Positions 12,395 through 24,607 of a stretch of DNA of 64,000 nucleotides are shown one piece after another. The stretch is from Hymenolepis diminuta. Its lineage: Eukaryota; Platyhelminthes; Cestoda; Cyclophyllidea; Hymenolepididae. The translations under genes and the position numbers were made by a program. The DNA lies in the NCBI GenBank assembly GCA_900708905.1, contig CAADRB010000007.1:2049014-2113013 (forward strand), written 5' to 3'. Position 1 is the stretch's first letter. Each line of letters starts with the position of its first letter. The notes under the pieces are model-generated. The model was not told the DNA's origin. It did no database searches and worked only from the letters and a program-made list of their open reading frames with translations.

Positions 12395-14581
12395 TCAATA
12401 GATTTCCTTATCTCGACGCAGTTCATAGGAGTCTGACCGACGTTTTGAATGTCGGCGAACAACCCTTTTGACAGCCTCATAGGCAAGTTGAGTTTGGGAA
12501 CGAATCCTGGTCATGACGCCGGTCTTGAAGGTCTGCTGCTTGGTTGTTGCACTGTCAGTCATGGTTGAGGTAGGAGTTGAGGTAGAACTGTGAGTACCTC
12601 TTACGGATGTTATATTAGAGTCCACTGAGTCTAGGCTGTCGCGAGATTTCAGCTTCTTGCTGGGACGGATCGGCATACTTCTCCTAAGGGGAAAAAAAAT
12701 CAAGGATTCACTTATATCAACTTTTGCGCTTCAGGAACAAACAACGTTTAGGCAAAGAAAGAGTCTTTAATTTCTTTCAAAAGAAAGACATTTTAAAGCC
12801 TATCCGACTTTTGAGTTTGCTATAACTTCAATACCCACTTTTAAATTTTAATCTCTACGTCAGCGTGTCTTCCTATTTAACCACATATGCCTAGCAATTT
12901 TGCTGGATGCTCTGATGGAAAAAACTTAACACGACTTCGAGTTCCATTTTACATACCGAGTTAAAAGGCAAGTTACTTAGCAAGACGAACAAATAATTTT
13001 CGCGAAGGGAGTTTAAGGGAACTTTTTACCTACTTTATTTCCAGCCTAACTCTTTTCTTTCAGTAGAATTGCAAATTGTCTAACAAATAAAGATATGGAT
13101 TGAATAAGGGTTCTGGATAACTTGAGTAAAAAATGGATAGGGTTCCATAGTGGACAAAACCGATTCAAGAATGAAAATGAAAATTACCTTTTTCGAGACT
13201 GACTATTATCGACTTCGACAAAGATATGCTCAGCAAAATAATCTGCAAAAATAAATATATAACAGTAGCTCATTTTTGCAATAAAGCTCTGAAAAAACAA
13301 AATCTCTGAATGCTTACCATCTGTACACTGTTTGGAAGTTGCCATATCACTGGAATTGTATCGTCGAATCTTCGGATTTGTGGAAATGCGCTGGGTTCTC
13401 GCGATTGTAGTAGGTTGACCCTGAATCTGCGTTGGATCTCGGGAAGTTAAGAGGGGATCTTGTCTTAAAAGAGAATATAGCTTTTAAAAGGGAGCTGCAT
13501 AATCCACTGGTCTGCCTATTTAGAACAAAAGTATTCGAAATTGGCTAATATATCTGAGTGTAGGTAATTAGTTTTGATGATCCATACGCTAACATAGGAA
13601 CGGCAATTGCATCCCTAACCTCTGTTTTAATCCGATATCCTTAACCTTAAATGCATACATGACCTAGCAACTGGTAAAAGTGTTTATTTATTTAAGGCCT
13701 CCCCCAAATTTTACACTGATATCATAAAACTTTTGAACGTATCGGATTTGCTTGGGCAATTTCGAAGTTGAAAATCAAAAAGTACGCAAAATTGAAATAA
13801 ATTTTGGCATTTGCTTAAGCGAAGAATGGCAAAAAACTTGTTCCATTTTTGCTAAATAAATCTTCATAGAAGCCACGGTAAAAAATCAATAATCATATTA
13901 TGGAGTAGCCGGTGCTATTAATATCACTACAATAAGAATATTCTAACTTTATTAGAAAGCATATACAAATACTTATGAAAATTGGGGATACATCATTGGA
14001 CTTATCAACGAAGTAACAAATAGAACACTCACTTAAAGTTAAACGTAGATACATTAGGTGGAAGGGTGTTTTGTTGGAAAGCTTTCAAGGGTTGACGTCG
14101 AGATTGCAGTAGCAAGGTGGACGACCTCCGCATTTCAATGTCTTTAACATCTGGTCCGGCAGACTTTCCCAACTGTTTCCTTTTAAACCGGAAATTGGCC
14201 ATATCTATTATCCTAACTGGTCTAAGTCCGGGTCTGAATCGACATGTCACTGAGGGGGGATCATCTAATCTGAGGGGACTTTCTAAGGATTTTGGTTGAG
14301 GATTTGTCAATGGGGTAACTGACGCTGATCGAAGGACAGCAGACACTCCTAATTTAGGATGACGGTTGGGGTATGGAGATCGGTAGAGAGTAGTTGAATT
14401 TGTGCTTGATAAAGTGTCCGTCATAATTTCTATAACAAATAACAATGTAAGAGTAAGTAGGGTTCTCTAGGCTTTGAACGCATAAAATCGTGCTATTTGG
14501 GTATAGGAGTTTAAAATTACCTGATTGTGCTTGAGGAAAAGCGGTGGTCAACTGAGAGCCATCCCGTTCCCTTCTAACCAT
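12395..14581 (-). CDS. Unrecognised basic, Ser/Thr-rich protein, 5 exons, 315 aa
   Basis: I do not recognise this protein. Five exons join in phase: 14521-14581, 14033-14429, 13318-13463, 13188-13242 and 12395-12683, totalling 948 nt including the TAG stop. Every intron is GT-AG, with good donors (GTGAGT after exon 2, GTAAGC after exon 3) and pyrimidine-rich acceptors. The start is the first ATG after an in-frame TAG ten codons upstream. The product opens MVRRERDGSQ and is low-complexity, rich in Ser, Thr, Arg and Pro, with no signal peptide or membrane segment. A basic cluster near residues 293-302 (KRVVRRHSKRR) could be a nuclear signal or a nucleic-acid or acidic-partner contact. A Ser/Thr stretch covers about residues 246-266. 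A TATAAA-type poly(A) signal lies about 60 nt past the stop. Gene structure is fairly sure; function is unknown. A further untranslated 5' exon is possible. Confidence 0.75.
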
Positions 14582-14740
14582 CTTATGGCCACTGGCTACG
14601 ATCCCATTCTATCGTGCTAGTTGCGCTAGCCAATTGGAGGGGAGATCGCAATTAACCAATTAGCGGTAAAACGAATCAGCTGATAGCCTCGCGGAGGTAC
14701 GGACGCACGCCACACTTGTGTGGTATCAATAAACTTTCGA
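14582..14740 (-). promoter_or_regulatory. Probable promoter-proximal region of the 12.4-14.6 kb gene
   Basis: Just upstream of the start codon lies CCAATTGG near 14631-14638, which gives a CCAAT core on both strands. A second CCAAT core sits near 14655, and a perfect inverted repeat CCACAC-TT-GTGTGG lies at 14710-14723. CCAAT motifs close to a first exon are typical of polymerase II promoters. No TATA box is obvious. The transcription start is not determinable from sequence alone. Confidence 0.35.
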
Positions 14741-15640
14741 AAGGATTGTTTACATCATTTAAATGAGGTTGGTTAATTAAATTTTTGAAAGTTGCGGGTT
14801 TCACGCTGTTGGTCTATTAATACTGCTTATTGGGAAGCAAAGTTTACTAGATTCTGAAGTCCTTAGAGTTTAGACAGTTCCACAATGCATAACAAACCTA
14901 GACAGAAGACAGCAAATACTGACGGTGCGAAAGCATAATTACTTATATAATTTAAAAGACGAAAAATGTCATTATTTTCTTATTATTGTCACGTATTTGT
15001 TAACGTAATCTAATAGCTCGCATTGGAATTTTTTCTCACCGTAAGTATTTTGAAAATAATTTACATAGGAACTAATGTTTCAGTTTGTTAATGATGTCTC
15101 TAACAGTGACTTCTTTGGAATTCGGAAAAGGAAGATATATGTCGTCAGAGATTTCAGCAGTATTATGAATGAATTCCAGCGATTTGCATAACGTCCAGTT
15201 TACATTGTCTTAATCATCCCTTGGTGTAAGATTTCATACTAGATCTTCCTGTTCGAAAGATGTTTTGGGGTAAGAGAGCGGGGACACTTTTATAGGAGTC
15301 AAAATGGAAAATCTCTATGTTGGACACTGAATGCTAGAGTTCCCTGAGGAATTCGTTGGGCAACCTTTTCATATATCACTGCTGAATTCCAAAAATTCAG
15401 CAGATGAACCCTTTTTTGAAACCTCTCGGTTTTCCACTACTAAATTTTCTGTATCGCCAATCTGAAAGTTAGTTTTACTATGCCCAATAATTTATGAAAT
15501 TTTGTAAAATTTGGTACTGCTAGTTAAACATCGTTTTAAAATGTACAATTACTAAAGGGGCAAAAAATTAAGAGGTGATATACCTGTTCAAAATAGCCAC
15601 AAAAACTGTCAACTGCATTAAGGAAGTACAAGCGACATTT

Positions 15641-15785
15641 GACTTGGAAGTAGGATATCTTGGAGCAGCTCTTATACGAAACTCATATTCTAATATACCT
15701 CCAATAACGCTATTGGCATCACTGGATGAGCATCGATCTCATGACTTGGCAGAAATACGCATTCACTACTACGCCATCACTGCAA
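15641..15785 (-). repeat. SINE-like repeat copy 3
   Basis: Contains GGATATCTTGGAGCAGCTCT, then ACGAAACTCATATTCTAA, and further on CATCGATCTCATGACTTGGC and CTACTACGCCATCAC. The minus strand reads as a tRNA-like head (GGCGTAGTAG as A-box-like). The open frame across it is an artefact of the repeat. Confidence 0.55.
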
Positions 15786-18700
15786 ATAAATTTAGTCCAT
15801 TCTAACAGAGAAGCGTATACAAGATACGATTTGGGCATGGAGCATATAGTTTTTAATATGATGTTTACTGATAGGCGATGAAAAGGCAAATTGGGAAATT
15901 TCATCAATGAAACCAAGATTTCTACACAGTCTCAGACGCGGTTAGGACTAAATTGGCCGTAAAAGCTTCCTTCTTTGTGGTTATCTTTCAAGGAAAGTAA
16001 ATGAAAATGGCACTATATATTGGTTTTTAGAAGGGAATAATATCATTCGTCTCTTCTTTATAATCTCGTACTTCATAATCCACTCCAAGTCTTCTGATTG
16101 CAACAGACATATACCCCCGTTTAAAAGATTGGGTAATGATGCCACTCTCATTATAATATCACAGTCAGTTGATATAAGCAATTGAAGGTTTTCTTCTAAT
16201 AATCACTCTCGAGGGATGATGGTAGATTACACGATTTTAGCATAATAGGGCTCATAAAAGTTCAACAAAGGTAAACATAAAATTTCTAAAACACGTCGGA
16301 AGATCCGTTACCGATTTCATCGTTAGGAAAAAAATAAAAATCCACAACTTAATCACCCAATGTGTACCAAGGGGTTTTAAGCCATACCACCGAATATAAT
16401 TGACTACTCTGCTGGCTAGACTATGTGACTAACGATGTAAAAGGGGGTATCTAAAAGGAAGATATAGGTAGACACACACTACCAATAAAAAATATGACCA
16501 TTTTATGATCCCCACACAGTTCACAGTTAACTACCCCTACGCCATGTGCAGCATACAGCTCCATCACCGTGTCTGCCAAATTTGGTTGTCAACCGACCTA
16601 AACTGTGTGTCTAGAGTAACGCGGAGACAAGCACATACATACATGGACCGCAATGATAGTTCAGACATACCTGAACAGGAGTGAAAAGTACTAACTTCAC
16701 TTGAATTAGCTTGTAGTAATGGCGAGACTGAAAAGTGCAGAAAATTAAGTGAATTTGTTAATAATGTCCCATTTATAAGCTAATATAGTGTGAGTTATTT
16801 TGAGATATTTTTGCTATTTTCTTATCAACCATTTTATTCGTAGCATATTTTGAACAAATTAATAAAAAGTTTTTATTATTTTAACCCGCGGCAAGTTTTT
16901 CGTGGTTGGAAAGCACCAAATAAAGGTAATGCTAAAGCAGCCTCAGTTATTACCAAGTAGGGGTTTCGAATAGAGGCAGAAATTATGGTCAGACATCAAA
17001 AAATTCTTACAGAATGTAGTCTTTGGTTTCAAGATATGCGCTTTTTATTCCTTGGATATTGTCCACTGTTGTTCTAGCACTCTAATGTCCCGATTTTGGG
17101 ATTTGTTCCCTATTCCTTGAGTGCTTTCATTTTCAGGGCCTCCAGACCTACTGATAAGGTTATTATATAAGGTGGTGGTTCTATCACTATTTCTAGTTGC
17201 TAAAATAATAAAGAAAAAAGAGTTCACCAGAACTAATGATAATGAGCATGGATATAATTATTAGTGAGCACATCAAGAAATATGAAGACTATAAACAGAA
17301 ATTCTAAAATTTTCTCAAATGAAGCAATCGAAATAAATTACGTCAAATAGCCCTAGAGGCTAATTAAGTTCGGTTTTTAGAAATAGTAAAACGTATTCAG
17401 ATAAAATATTCGAAAATCACTACCACCAAAGAAGTAGGGTTGTCCAGAGAATGTATCCTATCAAATGGGAGCAGGATTGTAGGTCAAGAGGCTACGTTTG
17501 TTGATAATATTATTTTGTTAAATTGATCTGTGGTTTTCTTTCCTTACCTTGGTCCACACCAGGGATTTTTTTACCAGTAATGGTATTTTACATGAATATC
17601 CGTCACCAGAACAGAACCTAGCTTAACAAATCACCGAATATTTACCATTAAGTCTCGTGAAATCTGATCTGGTAGATCATGCTGTCTCATTCCATTATAC
17701 ATAAGTAGCATGCTTCCTAGTATCAGTTATATAGTTAGGAGTTATATATGAAATTTAAGTGAATATTGTTTGATAACCAACTATCATTTATATGATATCT
17801 TTAAGATCCAAGCATTAAATGACCTGAACTTGGGAACCGATGAATTCAACGAAGCATAAAAACCACTTGACCTCCTGTCAGTTACCAAATCAGCTTGCTT
17901 CTGACTGACCTATTCTCAGGACAGATAAGATAGAATTCAAACACGTCAAGATGTTTAATTAGATCCCCTACTTGACGCCAAAATCGACAGACTCCACAGT
18001 CTGAAGGCTTCAAGTGGGGAAAGGAAAGGGGGAAGAAGGGGTTTGTGCCAGTAGACACATCATGCCGATCTCAACCAAGTGATAAACACTTGTGAGGTTT
18101 TGGGACAAACATATGCCACCACCTCACAATCAAAGTCTAGGAAAATTTTTCAAATTTGTGGACGAAATACTCTGTGAAGGAAGAGGAGGGGAGGGATGAA
18201 AGGTGGATAGGAGGTAGACGTTGAAGATATTTCCCCATTTGTTCCTGTAGACACTCTATATGATTTCGTGTCTTTCCAGACATGAGATTTCAAGAGAAAG
18301 AAGAGTGGCGCTTGTCCAATATTTATCAGTCGATTAATCAAATTGACGCCCATTATAGGAAAGTGACTCCTCAACTAAAGGCAAATTCGTTTTATCCCTG
18401 ATTTGGTTTATAATTTTGATGAAGACCTTAGCGTTTGTGTGAATAATTTCGCAATTGATAGACTGCTGGTAATACTGAAAGAAGAGGGAGATATAAAGGG
18501 ATATATAGACTACCACAATATACCAATTGATATTTCAGTTGAATTATGACTGGACCAAAGAGGGGATGGAGAGATAAGTTCTTTCATTTTTTGCCTTTAT
18601 TATTACAAGGGATAAAGTAAAATATTTCATTCTAGGGAAGAATTCTAACACGAGAATCAGTACGATAATTTAAACTGCTCATGAAGAGAGGAGAAAAAAG

Positions 18701-20090
18701 ACCCTAACCTCATTGAACTCTTTGTTTTTATGAGAATCATTAGCATAAAAATGGGATTTTTTGCAGTTGGACCTGATATTCAGTAGTCAAACCTCTTGGA
18801 CCTTGGCTCTTGATTTCTTACAAGAAGATTTGGTATTCATGCCCACATTATCCAAAGCTAACTCGATAGTAAAGTAAATTCATCTCAGGACGTTTATTTC
18901 TAATAAAAACTGACGATTAAGATAAATCAAGTGGAAGGGAAAAGGCGAGAATAAAAAGTGGAGGTATAAAAGGAGCCTGCCCTGGGTCTGTCTCTGGCTT
19001 AAAAATTCGAATATGATACAAGACTTGGCTTTGCAACCATCAAACTCCGATATCTTTAATCTAAGTCTGGGTTCAAACTATTTATTGATATTAGGTAGCA
19101 AAAATTTTCGTTGTTTAGAAAGGTTAACCGTGTTCTTTAAAATCCACGAATGTTAACGAATGCAATGAACTTTGAGTGGACAACTGTTGTAATAAACGCT
19201 GAGTACAGCTAAAGTAGTCCAATTTGTATCATCTAAGTTTATGAAAATTAACTAACAACCAATATTATACATTAATGTAGTCCCAAATGTATGTCTTAAC
19301 TGTCAAACGTCATAGGACAGTTTTGGGTAATAGGGGATTTTGAAAATTCGTATGAAAATGAACTTGATTTGTATAATTTTCCACTAAACGCCATCAAGTA
19401 CCTCCAGCTAGGGTAGAGATTGACAATCTACTATTGGAGATTGAGAGAAATCTCCAAATTTCACACTCTCTCCTTCAAAACTGAAATATCAATAGCTATC
19501 ATGTATCTGACTATTTTATCCAACTTACAAAATACATGTAAAACAAAGGGAAAAACACTGAACAAGTCTCTCTCGGTAGTAAATGCGTGGGTGGAGTTTG
19601 AAAACACAGACCTCCAGCGGTTAGTATCCGACCTCTTATCCAAATACTGCTTTTATAGGACGCTAAACAATGACACTTCCATTCATAAGGGTAAGAGGGA
19701 GGGGGGGAGTCGTCATTAGGATATACAATGAGCTCTAAAAATTCACACACGGGCAGCATAGACCTAAACCGCACTTCTCCAGAGGATATTTGCCTCGCAG
19801 CACAGACAGTTGTTACGAGATTAATGTGATAGCGCCCTACAGCAGACTCACTTGGATCAATAACAAGGATATGGGATCTATTTTTGGATATATTATGAGC
19901 ATTCTAGCCATCAGGTATTTGGCAGCATTATTATCCCATTTCTACTGCGGCTATATAAACAATAAACAGCAAAATATTCCAGGGGATGATACTTAGACTC
20001 CATTTTGATGATTCTAATAATAAAACTTTGAAGCACGATCATAAGTAAACGTATCCCTGTTCCGTTGAAAGGAAACATTTTCGGACTCTC

Positions 20091-20160
20091 ACCTAGGATT
20101 AGAGGAAAGCAAAATGGTGCCCTTGATGATAAACTCGCATTCTGAAACTCCCGGCGTCAG
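20091..20160 (-). repeat. Possible eroded SINE-like fragment
   Basis: GATGATAAACTCGCATTCTG resembles the GAGAAACTCATATTCTA block of the family. Only that part is visible. Confidence 0.2.
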
Positions 20161-20267
20161 CATTTTCTTAAGAGATGCAGTTTTATCATATCATTTTTTG
20201 CTAGTGAGTATCGAATTTATGAATCTCTTAAAGAGACTTACTTAAGATAAACTTATAGTCACCATTA

Positions 20268-20456
20268 ATGACTAAAGCTGACGATGAAGTGGTGGTGTAT
20301 TCGTCTCCTCAATCAGATAAAGTTGATTCAAAATTGCTCGGAGATTTATTAATTAAAGACCCCGGGGATACCTGTCCCTCGCAAAATAAAAACTGGAAAG
20401 CATTATCCTTTAATTGCACGTTGATTGGAATAGTAGTCGACACGTACGTTCACTAA
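20268..20456 (+). CDS. Candidate small ORF, 62 aa, unrecognised
   Basis: A true ATG follows an in-frame TAG by two codons. The peptide (MTKADDEVVVYSSPQSDKVD...) is acidic and rich in Asp, Ser, Pro and Val, unlike the Lys/Asn/Ile/Phe bias of chance frames in this AT-rich DNA. No domain, signal peptide or poly(A) signal is clear. It could be a lone exon, a short protein or chance. Confidence 0.25.
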   Translation: MTKADDEVVVYSSPQSDKVDSKLLGDLLIKDPGDTCPSQNKNWKALSFNCTLIGIVVDTYVH

Positions 20457-22084
20457 GTCAGAGGACAGTTTCGGTTAACAGGAATGGTAAAATGTGAATA
20501 ACTCTAGAATACCTTCTTCTATTCAAATCTTTCCCCCAATTGGCCTGGACAGTTTAATACTTTGATTAATCTGTAACTTATTATTCCCTATATATGAACT
20601 AACATTAATCCTGCATTAAGTAGAGATTTGACAAAGAGTCAAATAATTATCTGAGCGTATTCATCGAAGTCAAACAATAAAACTAATAAACACCATTTTA
20701 TACCAGTTCTAGATCCCAAATGCCCACCTGCATTTCATTTATTGATCCGTATTTCTGGAAGATAACAGCAAGTGCTAAATGTATCATATATCTCCGTCAA
20801 GATCCCATAACACTGTCTGATATTAAGATCCAAGCAGGAGACACAAGGGATCTGTCTAATAATTAGGAAGCGCCTAAATGTGTGAGAGCTGTTAATTATT
20901 TGGCCTCTAATTGAATGCTACTTCTTCAGTGGCATCTACTTGACTTCAGCACATAAATTTATTAAATATGACTAAGAATAAAGCCATTCTGACTACTGCG
21001 GAAAATTCTTCTATCATTTAATCGAAAGAGGGGTACCGCTCCCATGCAAGAAAAGAGGAGTTTTAGGGGATATATATCCTGGAAAAAAACCGAGATATTT
21101 GCATCTACTATCCATTCCAACTTTTGAGCGCTAAACTAATTCCTAAAAGAATTTCTACATTTAATCATTAATTGTATGCTAAAGGTAGCATATAGTCTCA
21201 TAACATCTAGTTATTTTTATCTAGATTCATGTTTTTTGTCCAATGGTTCTCAAATAATTTGAAGAGAGGTGGTTTTCCAACATTTTTCAGATGAAGACAT
21301 CATTTTGAGGGTTCTGATTAAACAAAATGCACTTGGATGAAGAGTTAACCAGTATGATCTGATATTCAGTCAATTAATGACCACCGACAGGCTTTAATTG
21401 AGTTTTGGATAAATCATACTTTAGAGACCTCAAACAAAGAATGATTAACACATCAAATTGGCTATTACTATTGTCATTTCGGAGGTGAAGTTCCAACAAG
21501 CTGAAAACATAAATTTTTCCATGATGAATGTGTCACCGTGAAAGATCAAATTTAAATTTGCTATCTAATACCAGGGTAGATTCGTTTTCTAATTTCCGAA
21601 TTTTTTGAATTTTCACGTGACCTGTAGTAATGAAAAGAATGAAATTAAAAGTTAGAACGTTTGTAATTGTGTGAGCATGAATTTTATTCTACTGAGGATC
21701 GCATACTTAACCTGAAAGGGAAAAATGTACAAAACATCAGCTAGTTTTGAGCTTTAAACACGAACTTCCAGTCTTTAGGCTAACACAGCATAGTGAGTTT
21801 TACAAACAAATTTCATAGACTTTAAATAAATATGCTTACATTAATTTTAATCCGAGCTGGTTTGACCAACACTCAAATTTTCTAGTTTAGGAAAACTTTT
21901 TTCAACTCTCATCTGGGCTGATAAGAGGGTTTACTTGGTGATAGGAAGCCGACAAAGTTTGCAATTTGTCTCGAGGTTAACAATTCTCACATGTTGTCTC
22001 CAAATCGTCCATCGTCTTTATCAATGAACAGACGCACGCCCTGACAGTTATTTGGGGCGAAAAGGTTTTATTATTCGGGAGAGG

Positions 22085-22103
22085 NNNNNNNNNNNNNNNN
22101 NNN
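22085..22103. other. Assembly gap, 19 N
   Basis: Run of N. Confidence 1.
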
Positions 22104-22544
22104 GGATTTTGACCTCAAAACATCAATAACGTGATGTTTTGGGGTATCTCGGATTAATAGTCATTCTGTCTAATCTCTTTTCCCTCTTCGGGGTTTGAAT
22201 CAACTGTAGCCTTGCGATTGCTAGTAGCAGATAGATCATAGCAGCAAAGCCAGACTTCCTAGCAATACAGCAGCATAGAAGAGCTCTTATTCTATATTAC
22301 TGAGCATGACCGAACTCATAACCCCTGATTACTGTGTCATTGGCATAATTTTCAATCCACAGTAGCTTTCTCCGTTAGTTCACGTTAAATCAAACAAGTT
22401 AGCTATTACAACAATGACTAAAAATTAAGACTAAACTGAGTAAATACGGAAATTCTAAATAACATCTGTGAAAATGAAGTGATAAAGAGGTTACATTGCC
22501 CAAGCAGCTGTAATTTTTTTTGAGCTAACGACATAAAGTTTACT

Positions 22545-22625
22545 GTGGAGAGGTCATGTTACTATGGCAAGGAACTCATCCTGTATGATTGACATGTACT
22601 TATCAATCAATTAGACGACTTTAAA
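22545..22625 (+). repeat. Direct repeat shared with 24.06-24.14 kb, copy 1
   Basis: GTTACTATGGCAAGGAACTC, TATGATTGACATG and ACTTATCAATCAATTAG recur near 24071-24135. Confidence 0.45.
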
Positions 22626-23364
22626 GTGGTGAGTTTTTTTCGAAAAAAGAACTATTGGAATTCGGGTTATCGTATTCAACTAAGATTAAGCACATCAACG
22701 ACTTAAATGATTATTTAAGGTTAGAAGTAATCCGTAGAGTAATGTAAATAGATATTTGTATTTAATCCAAAATTGATTTCCAAAAGGCGTTTTTAGAGAT
22801 ATGGCTTTCAATAACGCATTTACCAAAGTGATAGGGAAGTACAACAGGAAGATTTCACTCCCTAAAATTGAAATTTCCTCAGGAGTCCAAAATTTGATTG
22901 GTATTTCAAAGATAGAATCTGAAACAGGAAGTGCATAGCCATTTCTTTAGAGAAGGAAAACTAAAACTCGGTCTTAAGATTTTCATGTTGCCCGAGTCAC
23001 TGTTTCTTTATGGTTTGAAATATTTATGAGCTTACTTTTCTGTTGTAAATTAGCTTTGAAAAAGGTCATACTGAATGTTGCTTTCCAATGATAAAGATTT
23101 GCACTCGTTTGCACTCTTCTAATGTTAAACTTCATAAACGAGTTCAAAATTGTCTCAGAGCAGAAGGAAAGGTACTACCCGAATCCATTAATTTAAATGA
23201 CTGGATGATGACATCACTTCTGTCCCTAGAACCACATAATTGTTAGTTGGGATAGCACAAAATTTGTGATTTGTGCAAAAACTATCAGCCTGCTTTCTCA
23301 AACTATGCAGGAAAAAAGTAAATTGAAGTGGCAAGACCGATCACCATAATTAAACAACCAGATA

Positions 23365-23575
23365 AGAATTTGATCAAGAATCCAGGGGACGAATCATAAA
23401 ATACAGATTTTTGGGACGTCAGCTACGTGTCTAGTAAATATTGCATGATCGAAATCCCAAAATCAAATGGAATAAGTATCTTTAATACCTTGACTGTACT
23501 TGCTTTCAGTTCCCAACCCGAAATGAAAAATTGTGATTGATCTTTTTGTATTGTTGAGATTAATAATAATTTTAT
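23365..23575 (+). repeat. Local direct repeat, first copy
   Basis: GATCCAGGGGACGAAT-like block (here AATCCAGGGGACGAATCATA), then GTAAATATTGCATGATCGAA and AAAATCAA, repeated 390 bp downstream at about 23758-23970. Confidence 0.45.
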
Positions 23576-23757
23576 ACTTTAATAGAATTAAATTGCGTGA
23601 ATGCTTGTCGGCTCTGCTGCATTAAGATCTGGTGAGCCGCTCAAGATTGGTCTGGTTCTATGGTCCTTGGAAGAAACAATGAAGTGAAGCGGTAGGAATA
23701 AAATTTTAATTCATAAATCGATATATATGTACTGGATATTGTGAACAAGAGTTTGCT

Positions 23758-23970
23758 TAGTGATCCAGGGAACGAATAATGAAATTTGAATTCCGAAACG
23801 TGAATTACTCATTGAGTAAATATTGTACAGCCGAACTTCAAAAATCAAGATTCTATATTTTATTCTCAACACCTTTTCGTTCCCCTTATTTTTAGCTCTT
23901 ACTGCTTTACTACTGATAAACGATTTCAGTTGCATTCCACAGATGTAAAATATTGTTTAACCTTGTTGAG
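23758..23970 (+). repeat. Local direct repeat, second copy
   Basis: GATCCAGGGAACGAATAATG, then GTAAATATTGTACAGCCGAA and AAAATCAA, matching the copy at about 23365-23575 in order and spacing. Confidence 0.45.
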
Positions 23971-24059
23971 GGCTATAATATATGCTAAATATCCCCTATG
24001 AACTACACTACGAGAAGTAATAAACATCTGCTTGTGTTGTGGGTTGAATATAACCTTAT

Positions 24060-24135
24060 TGATGGATAACTCGCGTTACTATGCTCAAGAACAGTGTCTT
24101 TATGATTGGCGTGTGGACTTATCAATCAATTAGGT
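24060..24135 (+). repeat. Direct repeat shared with 22.55-22.63 kb, copy 2
   Basis: GTTACTATGCTCAAGAACAG, TATGATTGGCGTG and ACTTATCAATCAATTAG match the earlier copy. Confidence 0.45.
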
Positions 24136-24582
24136 GGGCTATAAACCTTTCTCAAAAAGGTATGACAGAGAGATTAGTTGTTTTAACCTAATTACTAGAC
24201 GATAGGATAAAACTGCTGCCGAAATCTTACAAATTCTCAGAAAAGTTAATATAATCGTGTATATGATGGTCATGAATTAAAGTATTCCAATAGTACGATG
24301 ATATTTTATCTTATTTCCTTCATTGACGCCTTTTGGATATGTAACTTACTTAATATGTCGTAGATAAACACTATTGTTGGGATGAATTTCCCAATCAGAA
24401 GATTTTTCCTTTGAGAAGCTTAATACTTTTAAACAAAACTACGTTTGGTTTTGCATTACATTCTTGTCCGACGGTTTTAACAGCTGATTTTCTTCTTCTC
24501 TCAGTCAAATTCAAATTAAATTGCAAAATTCAAGATTAATGAAAAGGTGGAAAAATTCTGAAAGTGTTAAATAAATCAATAA

Positions 24583-24607
24583 ATATATATATATATATAT
24601 ATATATT
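24583..24607. repeat. AT microsatellite
   Basis: About a dozen TA dinucleotides in a row, inside a longer A/T tract. Confidence 0.9.

Larger units (their letters stand above)
14741..20267. other. Gene-free stretch apart from one SINE-like copy
   Basis: Contains the repeat at 15641-15785. A GC-richer block at about 16530-16660 (TGTGCAGCATACAGCTCCAT) and a purine-rich tract at 18018-18040 are unexplained. The frame at 19420-19719 has no recognisable feature. Confidence 0.45.
20457..24582. other. Gene-free, locally duplicated stretch with one gap
   Basis: Holds the 19-N gap and the two pairs of direct repeats listed separately. No gene is supported. Confidence 0.45.
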
